Translations under genes and position numbers: made by a program
Notes under the pieces: generated by a model
The model's input: only the letters and a program-made list of their open reading frames with translations
Databases searched by the model: none
Told to the model about the DNA's origin: nothing
In this document: positions 35,636 through 45,001 of the stretch, one piece after another
Position numbering within the stretch: position 1 is the stretch's first letter
Layout of the letters: each line of letters opens with the position of its first letter
Assembly (NCBI GenBank): GCA_002901265.1
Contig: PPHI01000052.1
Span: 1-64,000 of the forward strand
Direction: 5' to 3'
DNA: 64,000 nt
From: Rhodopirellula baltica
GTDB taxonomy: Bacteria > Planctomycetota > Planctomycetia > Pirellulales > Pirellulaceae

Positions 35636-36730
35636 ATGTCTCTCGATCGTTGGTTCCTAAAACGGGCGCGGACCGCCTCGCAAAAACACCGACGAGCCAA
35701 CCTCGACGACAAGATGACCTTTTTCCAACAGTTAGGATCGCTGTTGTCGTCGGGAACACCGTTGCTGCAAGCGATCCGGCTTGCGGCGGCACAAAACCAA
35801 AGCGTGACCCTCTCACAGGCAATGGACGACGTCGCCGACCGTGTCGCATCAGGCACTCGGCTTCATATCGCGATGCAATCGTCCAGCGATCTGTTTCCGA
35901 TGCATTGGAACGCGATGATTGCGACCGGCGAGGCAACTGGCAAATTGGATGAAGTGCTTGCCGATCTGAACCAACAGATTCGCGAATTGGCCGACACGCG
36001 CCGCAAGGTCGTCGGGGCGATGATCTACCCCTGCGTTTTGATCTTCGTTGCCGTATTAGTCGTTCTGGCAATGCTGTGGTTCGTCGTACCAACGTTTGGC
36101 GAAATGTTCGATGAAATGGGTGCCAAACTCCCCGGCGTGACACTGTTCGTGCTGGAGATTAGCGACACCTTAGCCACCTACGGTTTGTATGCGTTCGGCG
36201 TCCTCGTGTTTTCCGTTTGGGCGCTCCGTCGCTGGTTGAAAACGGGACCGGGACGGCACTACGCGACTAGTCTGTTGGTGGCGATTCCCATCGTTGGCGA
36301 TCTTGTCATTCAGTCGTCGATGTACCGCTTTGCGTCCAATCTCGCGTTGATGTTGCGCAGCGGCGTTCCGATGCTGGAAACAATGCAGACGGTTGCCGAT
36401 CTCTTTGCCGCGCAGCCACCGTTCCGTGAAGCGATTTTGGATGCCCGTAATCGTCTCGCCGCCGGCCGCAGCCTTGCCGACGGTTTGCAAGAATCCGGAC
36501 TGTTTACCACGATGATGATCAACGCGGTTCGTGTCGGCGAAGAGTCAGCTCAACTGGGCAAAGTCATGGAGGAGATCGCGCCGTACTATCGCGAAAAGTC
36601 GCAAGCCTTTGTAACGCGAGTTACCAAGCTGACCGAACCGATCATCATCATGGTGATGGGCGGAATTATCAGCGTGGTCATGCTGGCCATCTATATTCCA
36701 ATGTTCGAAATGGCGGGGAATGTCCATTGA
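35636..36730 (+). CDS. gspF: GspF/PilC-type inner-membrane platform protein
   Basis: From ATG 35636 ('MSLDRWFLKRARTASQKHRR') the protein has 364 residues with two T2SSF domains. Helices lie near 140-160, 185-205 and 335-360. Signature phrases are 'KMTFFQQLGSLLSSGTPLLQ', 'MIATGEATGKLDEVLADLNQ', 'FASNLALMLRSGVPMLETMQ' and 'VRVGEESAQLGKVMEEIAPY'. An upstream in-frame start at 35594 would overlap gspE by 11 bases. It anchors the assembly machinery next to the ATPase. Confidence 0.95.
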   Translation: MSLDRWFLKRARTASQKHRRANLDDKMTFFQQLGSLLSSGTPLLQAIRLAAAQNQSVTLSQAMDDVADRVASGTRLHIAMQSSSDLFPMHWNAMIATGEATGKLDEVLADLNQQIRELADTRRKVVGAMIYPCVLIFVAVLVVLAMLWFVVPTFGEMFDEMGAKLPGVTLFVLEISDTLATYGLYAFGVLVFSVWALRRWLKTGPGRHYATSLLVAIPIVGDLVIQSSMYRFASNLALMLRSGVPMLETMQTVADLFAAQPPFREAILDARNRLAAGRSLADGLQESGLFTTMMINAVRVGEESAQLGKVMEEIAPYYREKSQAFVTRVTKLTEPIIIMVMGGIISVVMLAIYIPMFEMAGNVH

Positions 36731-37224
36731 TCCCTCGTCGATACAGTTCCTTTCTGAGTCGCCGATACGTTCGCGCGTTTTCGTTGATCGAAGTCGTTGT
36801 CACGATGACCATTTTAGCGGTGTTACTGGCGTTCACCGCACCAAGCGTCATGCACACGATGGAACAGTCACATGCAGATCTAGCCATCGCCAATCTTCGA
36901 TCGATCGCAAGCGCACAACGCTTCTACTGGCTGGATCACCGAAGCTACGCCAACGACATCAGCGACTTGGTCGACGCGGATCTGCTAAGCGAAGATCTTC
37001 TTCAGGGCTCAGGACGATACGATTTTTCGATCCGCATGGCCGATCAAGAGAGTTTTTCGATCCGAGCGACACGTCGCAATCTTCAAAGGGGCGGTTCGTC
37101 CGGCAGTTCCGGTGTTTGGCACGGAAGCTTCGGCATTGACGAGACCGGAAAAGTCACCGGCGAGGTCGCTCGATCCTCCGGCAACTGGCTAGGAAAGCCA
37201 CTAACGTTGACGCCAGGGGTGTAA
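36727..37224 (+). CDS. Pseudopilin-like protein with Ala at the cleavage site
   Basis: TTG 36727 overlaps the gspF stop (TTGA), giving 165 residues. The class III signal reads 'RRYVRAFSLIEVVVTMTILA': the residue before the mature Phe is Ala rather than the usual Gly, while Glu at +5 is kept. The stalk is followed by 'NLRSIASAQRFYWLDHRSYA', similar to the first pseudopilin, so it looks like a paralogue of it. The C-terminal part is Ser/Gly-rich. Ala at -1 is tolerated by some prepilin peptidases. Confidence 0.82.
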   Translation: MIPRRYSSFLSRRYVRAFSLIEVVVTMTILAVLLAFTAPSVMHTMEQSHADLAIANLRSIASAQRFYWLDHRSYANDISDLVDADLLSEDLLQGSGRYDFSIRMADQESFSIRATRRNLQRGGSSGSSGVWHGSFGIDETGKVTGEVARSSGNWLGKPLTLTPGV

Positions 37225-37229
37225 TCACC

Positions 37230-38060
37230 ATGACTGGCTCGCAACTTCCGCTACACCGCAGGACTTCGCAAAGGTCACGTCTGGCTGCAACCTATCTTGA
37301 AGTGCAGGTTGCGATGGTCTTGTTGGCAATCGCAACCAGTGGTCTGTTTAGCCTCTCAGTGGTGGCCACGCGTCAAAGTGTTCGACTGCAAAACACTTTG
37401 CCACCATCGCAAACGATCTCCATCAACCCGAATTCGCTGGGAGAGCCTGCCGAAGCAGCTTGGGCGAGAAAGTTAGGTGTGTTCGCGGATCTTGAAGTCG
37501 ATGAGCGAAGGATCGCGAAAATGCCAACCCCTTTCCAAGCCGGTTTCGATCGAGTCGTCGACAATAGTGGACCGAATTTCTATTCGCACCATGCCCAAGA
37601 CAGTCAGCCTTGGCAAACGCAGAGCAACGTACCAGACAGTTTTGGAAACACCATCACGCGACTCTCTGCGGATCAATCGCACGGATCGTTCGCTGCCTAC
37701 GTTTTTTCAAATGTACCTGATGGCGAATATGAACTGCTTCTGCACGTCCCAAGATCACCCGACTTTGGCGTGGCCGTACGGCACCGTGTCTATTTCGCAG
37801 GATCGTTTGCCGACACAATTGATGTCGATCAAACGGTCGATACCCGTGACACCGAAATCGACGGACTCTATTGGCAGCGATTGGGCGTGTACCACGTGCG
37901 GGGATCGATGATTGCGGTCCAAGTCATCGACACACCTGGCTCCGGCCCAACGATTGTGTGTGACGCGGTGCGTCTGCGCTCACGGCGGTCGTTTGACATT
38001 GTGGCCCCGCCGATCCAGTCGTCCGATGGAAGCGTCTCCGTGACGGTGGAGCTGAACTGA
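37230..38060 (+). CDS. Pseudopilin-like protein fused to a golvesin-like C-terminal domain
   Basis: The N-terminus is a pilin-type stalk of the GspI/PilV kind ('AATYLEVQVAMVLLAIATSG', Glu at +5 relative to a cut after Ala). From about residue 108 to 258 a different domain follows: 'RVVDNSGPNFYSHHAQDSQP', 'NVPDGEYELLLHVPRSPDFG', 'TIDVDQTV', 'YWQRLGVYHVRGSMIAVQVI' and 'IVCDAVRLR'. This order (D-x-G at the start, 'G-Y-E-L', 'V-D-Q-T', 'W-x-x-L-G', 'V-x-D-A-V-R') is that of golvesin/xanthan-lyase-type beta domains usually found on extracellular enzymes. The fusion suggests a minor pseudopilin that binds substrate or glycan at the tip. Confidence 0.75.
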   Translation: MTGSQLPLHRRTSQRSRLAATYLEVQVAMVLLAIATSGLFSLSVVATRQSVRLQNTLPPSQTISINPNSLGEPAEAAWARKLGVFADLEVDERRIAKMPTPFQAGFDRVVDNSGPNFYSHHAQDSQPWQTQSNVPDSFGNTITRLSADQSHGSFAAYVFSNVPDGEYELLLHVPRSPDFGVAVRHRVYFAGSFADTIDVDQTVDTRDTEIDGLYWQRLGVYHVRGSMIAVQVIDTPGSGPTIVCDAVRLRSRRSFDIVAPPIQSSDGSVSVTVELN

Positions 38061-38575
38061 TGCGGCGACGCGGGACCAGCTTACTTGAAGTCACTATCGC
38101 AACCGGACTAGTCGCGATGCTGGCGGTCGTGTCCGCTTCGATCTCCGTGGATTTGTCACGGGGAATGAGCGAAAACATTGCCCGCACACGATTGGCCACG
38201 GAAGCTCGCTTGACAGTCGAATCACTTCGACGTGACCTTTCCGGCTGTGATCCGGACCAGCCGCTGGGAGAACGGAGTGTTGGAACACTGGTTGGGATCG
38301 AATCGACCAATCGCACGACCCTTCGACTATGTTTTGACGGCGATCAAAACAACCGAGCCGATTGGATGCCGCCAGACCGTGTCATCGTTTACGAATCGGA
38401 GCAAGAACTCTTAATCCGTTCCGATCCATTCGGGTCGCATTCGAATGTGTTGACACACTCCGTTCAAGCGTGGCAAGTTGATGACCAAGGCGATCACGTA
38501 CAGCTTTTGCTCACCCTAGGCCTGGGGCGATTCACCGAAACGTATACCTTCGATACCTCAAAGCCTTCGCAATGA
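38060..38575 (+). CDS. GspJ-like minor pseudopilin
   Basis: The 171-residue protein starts on the last base of the preceding stop. The leader is very short and basic and the stalk reads 'MRRRGTSLLEVTIATGLVAM', with cleavage expected after Gly and Glu at +5. A hydrophilic globular domain follows ('TVESLRRDLSGCDPDQPLGE'), of GspJ-like length and style ('E-x-L-x-R-D-L'). It would sit at the pseudopilus tip with the neighbouring minor pseudopilins. Confidence 0.75.
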   Translation: MRRRGTSLLEVTIATGLVAMLAVVSASISVDLSRGMSENIARTRLATEARLTVESLRRDLSGCDPDQPLGERSVGTLVGIESTNRTTLRLCFDGDQNNRADWMPPDRVIVYESEQELLIRSDPFGSHSNVLTHSVQAWQVDDQGDHVQLLLTLGLGRFTETYTFDTSKPSQ

Positions 38576-38934
38576 AACGCTCTACAAGACGCGGGTACGC
38601 ATTACTGGTGGTGATGATCTTGATTCTGACATCAAGTGCTCTGGCAGCGGTTCACTCGCGTTACTTAACCACCGCGTTGCAAATCGAACAAGCACGGATC
38701 AAGCGAGAAGCATTCGTCCATGGTCCGGTAAGCGTTTTGGCAATCGCGTGCCAACGGCTGGAAACTGGTGACCCGCCAGCAACATCGTTTGATTTCCGAT
38801 TTGATGCTGACATCGATAACTCGAATCGAATTTATCGAGTCACGTATCAGCGTTTAAATGCTAGTCAGTGGACAGTTTCGGCACGCGAAGATGCTGACGC
38901 GCTGTCGCTGCCGCCCCTGCCGAAGTCATTCTGA
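38572..38934 (+). CDS. Short GspK-like pseudopilin-type protein
   Basis: The start overlaps the previous stop by four bases. The 120-residue product has a type IV pilin-like N-terminus ('MKRSTRRGYALLVVMILILT', Gly at -1) but lacks Glu at +5, as GspK proteins do. It is far shorter than canonical GspK (about 300 residues), so it is either a reduced form or a different minor subunit. It is the last gene of the secretion operon and its 3' end overlaps the convergent pssA gene by nine bases. Confidence 0.6.
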   Translation: MKRSTRRGYALLVVMILILTSSALAAVHSRYLTTALQIEQARIKREAFVHGPVSVLAIACQRLETGDPPATSFDFRFDADIDNSNRIYRVTYQRLNASQWTVSAREDADALSLPPLPKSF

Positions 38935-39858
38935 ATGATTGGTCGCCGCATCGAGTGGCGAGGAATCTTTGCGTGACAACAACAATGACTTCAATGGAGT
39001 GCCAAACGAGTAGTAGCAGAACGCGATCGGCAAGACCATCCAGTGGATAAAGATCGCGACCACCACGACAAACAATGCCTGACCGATCTGATGCAGCGAC
39101 CGCTTCCCGCGAGCATACTGGGCGACCAAGTGTGGATATTGGAATCGGGACACCATCAGGTATGCTAACACACCCGCCAGTGTTGGAATCACATAGTGCG
39201 ATGCGATCAACATCTTCTCGGCAACCCATTGCAGGTGCTCTGAATAGCTCGCTTCTTCGGCGATACTTTTAAGCTCCGGCATTGCCAACGCGAAGGCGGC
39301 CAACGTCCCGGCGGCCGCCGGGCTGGGTAGCCCTTCAAAGGTTTCGTGGGTGTCGTCTTCGCCGGTTTCGACGTTAAACCGAGCCAAGCGAATCAAGACG
39401 CAAAGCGTAAACAGCACGCCACAGGCCCACAAAAATCGCTGGGGTAACGCATCACTGATCCGCCAAATGATCACCGCCGGGGCGGTGCCGAACGTGACAG
39501 CATCACAAAGACTGTCGAGCTGGGCACCGAATTCGGTTTCCTGCCCTGTCATTCGGGCCGCCGAGCCGTCGAGTGCGTCGAACAACATTCCGCCGAAGAT
39601 CAGCAATCCCGACGCGAACAATTTCTGCTCCAGCGGCAGGCCGAGCTCAGGTCCGCTGACGGCGACCGCGATCGACGCTAGCCCGCACATCCCGTTACCG
39701 AGTGTCAACATTGTCGGCAGCACCGCCAACATCAGCTTCCGACGGCGGCGACGTTTTTGGCGTCGAAAGTCTTTTGCCGACAACGGAGGGCCTTCGCCGT
39801 CTTCGAGCTCTTGTTCTTCGTCAGGGATGGGACGCAATTCGCCTTTCAGTTCACTCAT
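38926..39858 (-). CDS. pssA: CDP-diacylglycerol-serine O-phosphatidyltransferase
   Basis: The 310-residue membrane protein carries the CDP-alcohol phosphatidyltransferase signature D-G-x2-A-R-x8-G-x3-D-x3-D exactly at residues 97-119 ('DGSAARMTGQETEFGAQLDS' plus LCD). About seven membrane helices follow the arginine-rich N-terminus. It makes phosphatidylserine from CDP-diacylglycerol and serine at the inner membrane. The N-terminal 45 residues are acidic then strongly basic, longer than in many homologues. The assignment to PS synthase rather than PGP synthase rests on overall length and the 'LTLGNGMCGLASI' N-terminal block typical of PssA. Confidence 0.85.
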   Translation of the reverse strand: MSELKGELRPIPDEEQELEDGEGPPLSAKDFRRQKRRRRRKLMLAVLPTMLTLGNGMCGLASIAVAVSGPELGLPLEQKLFASGLLIFGGMLFDALDGSAARMTGQETEFGAQLDSLCDAVTFGTAPAVIIWRISDALPQRFLWACGVLFTLCVLIRLARFNVETGEDDTHETFEGLPSPAAAGTLAAFALAMPELKSIAEEASYSEHLQWVAEKMLIASHYVIPTLAGVLAYLMVSRFQYPHLVAQYARGKRSLHQIGQALFVVVVAIFIHWMVLPIAFCYYSFGTPLKSLLLSRKDSSPLDAATNHSE

Positions 39859-40012
39859 CGCCCAACCTTTGTCGTTGGCATCATCACAGACCTACTGCTG
39901 TGGTTCGGTTTCAATCAATCAAATACGCTGCAAGCATCGCTGCAACCGGCACGCCAGAATCCCCGACTTTCAAGAAATCTGGCTGGCATATCGCTTGGAC
40001 GGTAAGAGCCTG

Positions 40013-41041
40013 TCAGCTCGGAATGTCCACGTTGTCCCATTCTGCATTTTCGAAGCAGGTCAACCAGTTTAGCGAATGCTGCCTCTCGGCAATGACGCCG
40101 CCCTCGATTCCGGATGGCGGATCGACCGATTGAACCGTTGCTTGACGCGCCGCCCAAAGCAATCGGTAATTCAAATCCATCGCGTCAAGGATTTGGTCGA
40201 CCGGTCGCAATTTTGCACCCGCGACAAATTCTCGCGCCGACACCGACATCATCAATGTCGCTGCCGCAGGAACGTCACAAATCACATCTGGGAAAGGCAG
40301 CGACGGTGTCATTCCCAGCACCCATTGGAGCGTGGCCAATGATTCGTAACGCCAACCGGCCGCCGAAATGTCTTCTTCTGCAGGAGAATCATCACTGATG
40401 AACTGCTGTTCCCAAGGCGTGAGGGCTTGGAACGCCAGCGGTTGTTTCTGACGCAACGCCTCTTCCGAAATCGGATTCCCGCTTGCCAACGATTCGGCGC
40501 GGACCGCCACCACGAACAGTGCCAGCGCCCGCCAAGCGACGTCATCAGCAGCTCGCAAGTGAACTTCATTCAGCCCAACTACCGGCGGCAACGCATCCGG
40601 CGTGTCGATTTGGCGGTTGCGTAGTTCTTGCTCATTCTGTGCCTTACGTTGCCGAGCGTCCTGCGGGTATGGCAACTGCGCACTCGGGTCGGGCTGCATC
40701 GTTTCCCGTTCAACCAAGACCGCACCGTTGGGATCACGAATGTTGCCATCGGGCAAAAATAGAATCGCGTTCGCATTCCAAGCCCAAGGCGCGATCGCTT
40801 CCAAGAATTCCGCTTCGACATCGAAGGTCAGGATCACATTGGTCCGTTGCAAGTGACGACAAACGCCGTACACCGATTGGCTGATCTCGCCGCCCGATTT
40901 CTCGAAAATCTGCGTGACCATCTCGATCAAATGCTGATCGAAACCCGGCGTTGAAAGATCGCGACGTTGCTCCGGCTGATGCGGAAAGTCCGGCCATGCG
41001 GCGTCGCGGTTGGTGCAGTAGGCGAATACTTTGACGGGCAT
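40013..41041 (-). CDS. DUF4272 domain protein
   Basis: ATG 41041 ('MPVKVFAYCTNRDAAWPDFP') is chosen because the longer frame would overlap pheT. The 342-residue soluble protein has an N-terminal region of unknown type and a DUF4272-like C-terminal half beginning near 'LNEVHLRAADDVAWRALALF' and including 'WRYESLATLQWVLGMTPSLP'. DUF4272 has no known function. It follows pheT by one base, so it is probably the last gene of the rpmI-rplT-pheS-pheT transcript. Confidence 0.75.
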   Translation of the reverse strand: MPVKVFAYCTNRDAAWPDFPHQPEQRRDLSTPGFDQHLIEMVTQIFEKSGGEISQSVYGVCRHLQRTNVILTFDVEAEFLEAIAPWAWNANAILFLPDGNIRDPNGAVLVERETMQPDPSAQLPYPQDARQRKAQNEQELRNRQIDTPDALPPVVGLNEVHLRAADDVAWRALALFVVAVRAESLASGNPISEEALRQKQPLAFQALTPWEQQFISDDSPAEEDISAAGWRYESLATLQWVLGMTPSLPFPDVICDVPAAATLMMSVSAREFVAGAKLRPVDQILDAMDLNYRLLWAARQATVQSVDPPSGIEGGVIAERQHSLNWLTCFENAEWDNVDIPS

Positions 41042-41042
41042 C

Positions 41043-43121
41043 TTAACCCAACAGTTCGGCGCCGAGTTCACTCTTGCATTTGCCGATCACGGCCTGCACG
41101 AGTGCGTCCGCTTCGTCGCCACTCAGCGTCGCGTCGTCGCGTTGCAATTGGACCGTCATCAAGATGCGTTTCTTGTCATTGCCATCGCGTTCGGCATCGC
41201 GATACGTTTCGCGATAGGTCACCGCCTTCAATTGATCGCCGACTGCCGAGCGAACGATCGATTCCAAATCATTCCAGCGAACCGATTCTTTCATGACGAA
41301 GTTCAAATCGCGTTCGACCGACGGATACATACTCACCGATTGTTGCTGAGGCACCAGCTGAGCATGGTCCATCAGCGTCGACATCGATAGTTCACAGACG
41401 ACAACATTGCCGGGCAACTTCCATTGCTTCAGCGTTTTAGGATCGACAACACCCAAGTACCCCAAGCAATCATCGCCCAGGGTCAATTCAACGACTTGGC
41501 CTTCGACAAAGCCTTTGATTGGCTTTGGTTTGACACCGAATGATTGTCCGATGCCCATCGATTGGCAAAGTGTTTCGACAGCGCCTTTGACCACGAAGAA
41601 GTTCTCGCCGGACACTATGCCGACACTGTAGTGCTCCTCTGGCAATCCCTCGGCGGCTTGATCGGGAAGATAAACGTGAGCCATTTCGAACAGGTTGGCT
41701 TCGATTGATGCCGATGCCCAGTTGTTCGCGCGAGCTTCTAACAAGCTGGGCAGCAACGACCGCCGAATCGTCTTGGCACCTTTCAGCATCGCGGTCTGCG
41801 TGACAAGCGCAGGCCGCTCGGTCCACACCGAGAGCGCGTCATCAAGCACCTTGCGAACAACACTTGGCGTCATCGCTTCGCTGTACCCGGAGGCCGTCAA
41901 CGTATGGCGGATCTTTTCGGCCGCCACATCGAATGGACGCTTGCTACTCGGCGCCACCGGGATCGGGCTGTCTTCCGGGATCTTTTCATACCCGTGAACC
42001 CGAGCAACTTCTTCAATCAAGTCGGCTTCGCGTGACAGGTCATGACGCCAAGTCGGCGGTACGAATGAGCCTTCGTCGCTGCCAATTTTGATTTTCGTTT
42101 CACAGCCCAGCGCGTTCAAGATTCGCGTTGTCTCGTCAGCAGAGACCTTGATCCCAAGGATTCGCTCGATCTGCGACAAACGAAGTACAACCGGCGGGTT
42201 GGGCTGGACGTCTGGAGCGGTGTCGATGAGACCTTCGGCGACACTGCCGCCTGCGATGTCAACAATTAACTCACACACACGTCGGCTGGCCCAATCGAGT
42301 CCGACGGGGTCGACGCGACGCTCGAAGCGATACGACGAAGGGCTGTGCAGCTTCAAAGCACGTGCGGAACGGCGAACAAAAAGCGGCGTGAAAATGGCTG
42401 CTTCGATCACGAGGTCTGTCGTCGACTCAGTCACCTCCGAATCCGCGCCACCCATCACGCCAGCGACAGCACAAGCATGATTGGCATCGGCGATCACACA
42501 GGTCGACTCGTCCAATTCGTACTCACGGTGGTCAATCGCCGTGATCGTTTCCTTGGGCTGACCAGGACGGACGACGATCTGCTGCCCTGCGAGTTTCGCA
42601 TAATCGAACGCGTGCAGCGGCTGGCCGCATTCCATCATCACGTAGTTAGTCGCGTCGACGATGTTATTGACGCTTTGTGGCAATTCGACCTTTTGGTCTT
42701 TGTTGCGACGCCAAAATACTGAACGCAACGCTTCGACCAACCAATCAGGGCTGGGGCCGACCTTGACGCCCTGAATCACTCGAGCGGTGTAGCGTGGGCA
42801 AGCCTCCGCAAAGCGATTGTCGACCTTCAACAACGAATTCACGTCAGTCGCTGAAGTCGACAGCTTCGGATCAGGGACTTTCAAATCCAGATCGAACAAC
42901 ACCGCGATTTCGCGAGCAACGCCGATGTGCCCCAAGCAATCACCGCGGTTGCTGGTGACTTCCAGGTCGATGCAATAGTCGCCTTCGACTAGCGCCGGAT
43001 TGTCTTTCCACGAGTCGGTCTCCTCGTGGTTGAGTCCGCTGAGACTCAGCCTGGTTTCCAATTCGGTTCGATCCATCGACAAGTCGACGTAGCGGCTGAG
43101 CCAGTTCCAGGAAACCAACAT
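41043..43121 (-). CDS. pheT: Phenylalanine-tRNA ligase beta subunit, lacking the EMAP-II-like tRNA-binding domain
   Basis: The protein is 692 residues against about 790-800 in Escherichia coli. The N-terminal helix block 'MLVSWNWLSRYVDLSMDRTE' is followed almost directly by 'YCIDLEVTSNRGDCLGHIGV', which in standard PheT comes about 100 residues later; the intervening OB-fold tRNA-binding domain is absent. B3/B4 editing, B5, catalytic-like and the C-terminal anticodon-binding (FDX-ACB) domains ('SMYPSVERDLNFVMKESVRW') are present. It pairs with PheS to charge tRNA-Phe. It sits 82 bases after pheS. Confidence 0.95.
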   Translation of the reverse strand: MLVSWNWLSRYVDLSMDRTELETRLSLSGLNHEETDSWKDNPALVEGDYCIDLEVTSNRGDCLGHIGVAREIAVLFDLDLKVPDPKLSTSATDVNSLLKVDNRFAEACPRYTARVIQGVKVGPSPDWLVEALRSVFWRRNKDQKVELPQSVNNIVDATNYVMMECGQPLHAFDYAKLAGQQIVVRPGQPKETITAIDHREYELDESTCVIADANHACAVAGVMGGADSEVTESTTDLVIEAAIFTPLFVRRSARALKLHSPSSYRFERRVDPVGLDWASRRVCELIVDIAGGSVAEGLIDTAPDVQPNPPVVLRLSQIERILGIKVSADETTRILNALGCETKIKIGSDEGSFVPPTWRHDLSREADLIEEVARVHGYEKIPEDSPIPVAPSSKRPFDVAAEKIRHTLTASGYSEAMTPSVVRKVLDDALSVWTERPALVTQTAMLKGAKTIRRSLLPSLLEARANNWASASIEANLFEMAHVYLPDQAAEGLPEEHYSVGIVSGENFFVVKGAVETLCQSMGIGQSFGVKPKPIKGFVEGQVVELTLGDDCLGYLGVVDPKTLKQWKLPGNVVVCELSMSTLMDHAQLVPQQQSVSMYPSVERDLNFVMKESVRWNDLESIVRSAVGDQLKAVTYRETYRDAERDGNDKKRILMTVQLQRDDATLSGDEADALVQAVIGKCKSELGAELLG

Positions 43122-43202
43122 TTGAGATCTAAGATCGCTAGTGGAAAGGAGTCATCAAGATCAGCGCAACTGGTTGCGAAGCGAACCGTCGCGCCGAAGG
43201 AT

Positions 43203-44233
43203 TTAAAACTGCGACAGGAATCGCATGTCACCGCTGTAAAGGTCGCGGATGTCTTTGATGTCGTGGCGCCGCATGCAAAGCCGTTCGACGCCCAGGCCGA
43301 ACGCGAACCCGGACACCTTTTCGGGGTCATAGCCGACGGCGCGGAAAACGTTCGGATCAACCATTCCGGCACCACCGAACTCGATCCATTTGCCGTCCCA
43401 GTAAAAGTCAACTTCGACACTGGGCTCGGTAAACGGAAAGAACGAGGGGCGGAAGCGGATCTCGACGTCGCCACCGAGGTAGTTCGTCGCGAAGATCCGT
43501 AGCACCGTTTTCAGGTTGGCCATCGTCACGTTGGTGTCAACGTACAACCCTTCCATCTGGTGGAACATCGGAAAGTGCGTGGCGTCGGGCGCATCGGGAC
43601 GATAGACGCGTCCCAACGAGATCACGCGGATCGGCGGCTGCTTGTTTTCCATCACACGGATCTGCACCGTGCTGGTTTGACTGCGCAGCACCGTGTGCCT
43701 TCCACATTTTGACGCTCGGCTCCCGATGCGGCTGTCGCTAGATAAAAGTTATCCAGCGGGTCACGTGCCGGGTGGTCTTCGGGAATATTGAGCGCGACAA
43801 AGTTATGGTGCGGGTCCTCGACCTCGGGACCTTCGGCCGCTTCAAACCCCATCCGCCCCATGATCTCCATCAAGTGATTGATGGTTTGTGTGATTGGGTG
43901 GACGTGACCAATGCTCGGCCGGATCCCTGGCAGCGTGGGATCAAAGGTCGGATCACCCGACTGATCGTCGCCGCCTTTTAAACGTTTTTGTGCCTGCTCG
44001 ACGGCATCTTCGATTGCTCGTTTGACCTCGTTCAGCTTCATTCCGGCGGACTTGCGATCCTCCGGAGCGACAACACCCATTTGCTTTTGGATGTCTTTGA
44101 GGGCGCCTTTCTTTTGGCCGACGTATTTGACTCGCGCGGCCTCAAAGGTCTCTGCGTCAGCTACACCTTCGAGGGTGCCAAGGGCTTCAGACTGAAGAGA
44201 ATCGAGTGCCGATAGAAAGTCTTTGAGAGACAT
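43203..44233 (-). CDS. pheS: Phenylalanine-tRNA ligase alpha subunit, frame broken once
   Basis: The gene reads from ATG 44233 for 180 codons to '...ERQNVEGT' and then leaves frame at about 43692-43696, ending at 43652. The next frame continues exactly where expected with '[20 protein letters not shown]' and runs to a stop at 43203. Adding one base (GGCAC-ACGG to GGCACCACGG) would restore '[12 protein letters not shown]', the normal junction. Motif 2-like '[10 protein letters not shown]' and motif 3 '[12 protein letters not shown]' are intact downstream. Since pheS is essential and no second copy is seen, a sequencing or assembly error is more likely than a real lesion. The full protein would be about 343 residues, the usual size. 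Confidence 0.9.
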
Positions 44234-44527
44234 GGGTCACTAGAGTTTGAACGCGAAGACGTTGGGGATCGGGGCGTACGTTCAGGGAACGCGTGCAGCA
44301 GAATAGAACATCCCTTGCAACAACGCACCCCGGCATCGCTTTCATCGCGGCCGGCTGGTGAGAGGCACCTCGATCACAAAGTGGCGAAACGTATTCGCCA
44401 CAAATTGAGATGCAACCAAGCCTGAAATCGTTCGCGAGAACGAGGGAACAGGACTGGGCGTGCGGTCGTCGATGAACTGGTCGTCACCGATTCCTTCACG
44501 CCCAGGATAAAGTCAGCTTGCTGCCGA

Positions 44528-44887
44528 TTAAGCGGCGGCCAGAGCTTCTTTGACTTTGTCGACAACAGCCTTGAAACCGTCGGCGTCGTGAATCGCCATT
44601 TCCGACAAGGTCTTGCGGTCCATTTCGATACCCGCTTTCTTCAGACCGAAGATGAACTCGCTGTAGCGAATGTCGTGCATACGGCATGCAGCGTTCAGAC
44701 GGGTGATCCACAGGCGGCGGAATTCACGCTTTTTGACACGACGGTCACGAAAAGCGTACACGCCACTTCGCAGCAACGTTTCTTTGACGGTACGGGTAAG
44801 TTTACCGCGTCCACCACGATAGCCTTTTGCACGTTTGAAAAGACGTTTCTTCGATTGCCGACGAGCGGCACCGTTAGTTGCACGCAT
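44528..44887 (-). CDS. rplT: Large ribosomal subunit protein bL20
   Basis: The 119 residues contain the L20 signature '[20 protein letters not shown]' and the basic N-terminal extension '[20 protein letters not shown]' that threads into 23S rRNA. Length is normal. It is an early assembly protein and, in other bacteria, the autoregulator of its operon. It lies 114 bases after rpmI and 294 bases before pheS. Confidence 0.98.
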   Translation of the reverse strand: MRATNGAARRQSKKRLFKRAKGYRGGRGKLTRTVKETLLRSGVYAFRDRRVKKREFRRLWITRLNAACRMHDIRYSEFIFGLKKAGIEMDRKTLSEMAIHDADGFKAVVDKVKEALAAA

Positions 44888-45001
44888 CGGTGCATTCCTT
44901 CAGATTTGTATTGGAATCAGGCCCCAACTGTTCGCCAAACGCGTTCAGCTGATGTTCGATCGCCCATCCAATTGGGGAAAACTTGTTTGATTTAAGGCAG
45001 C

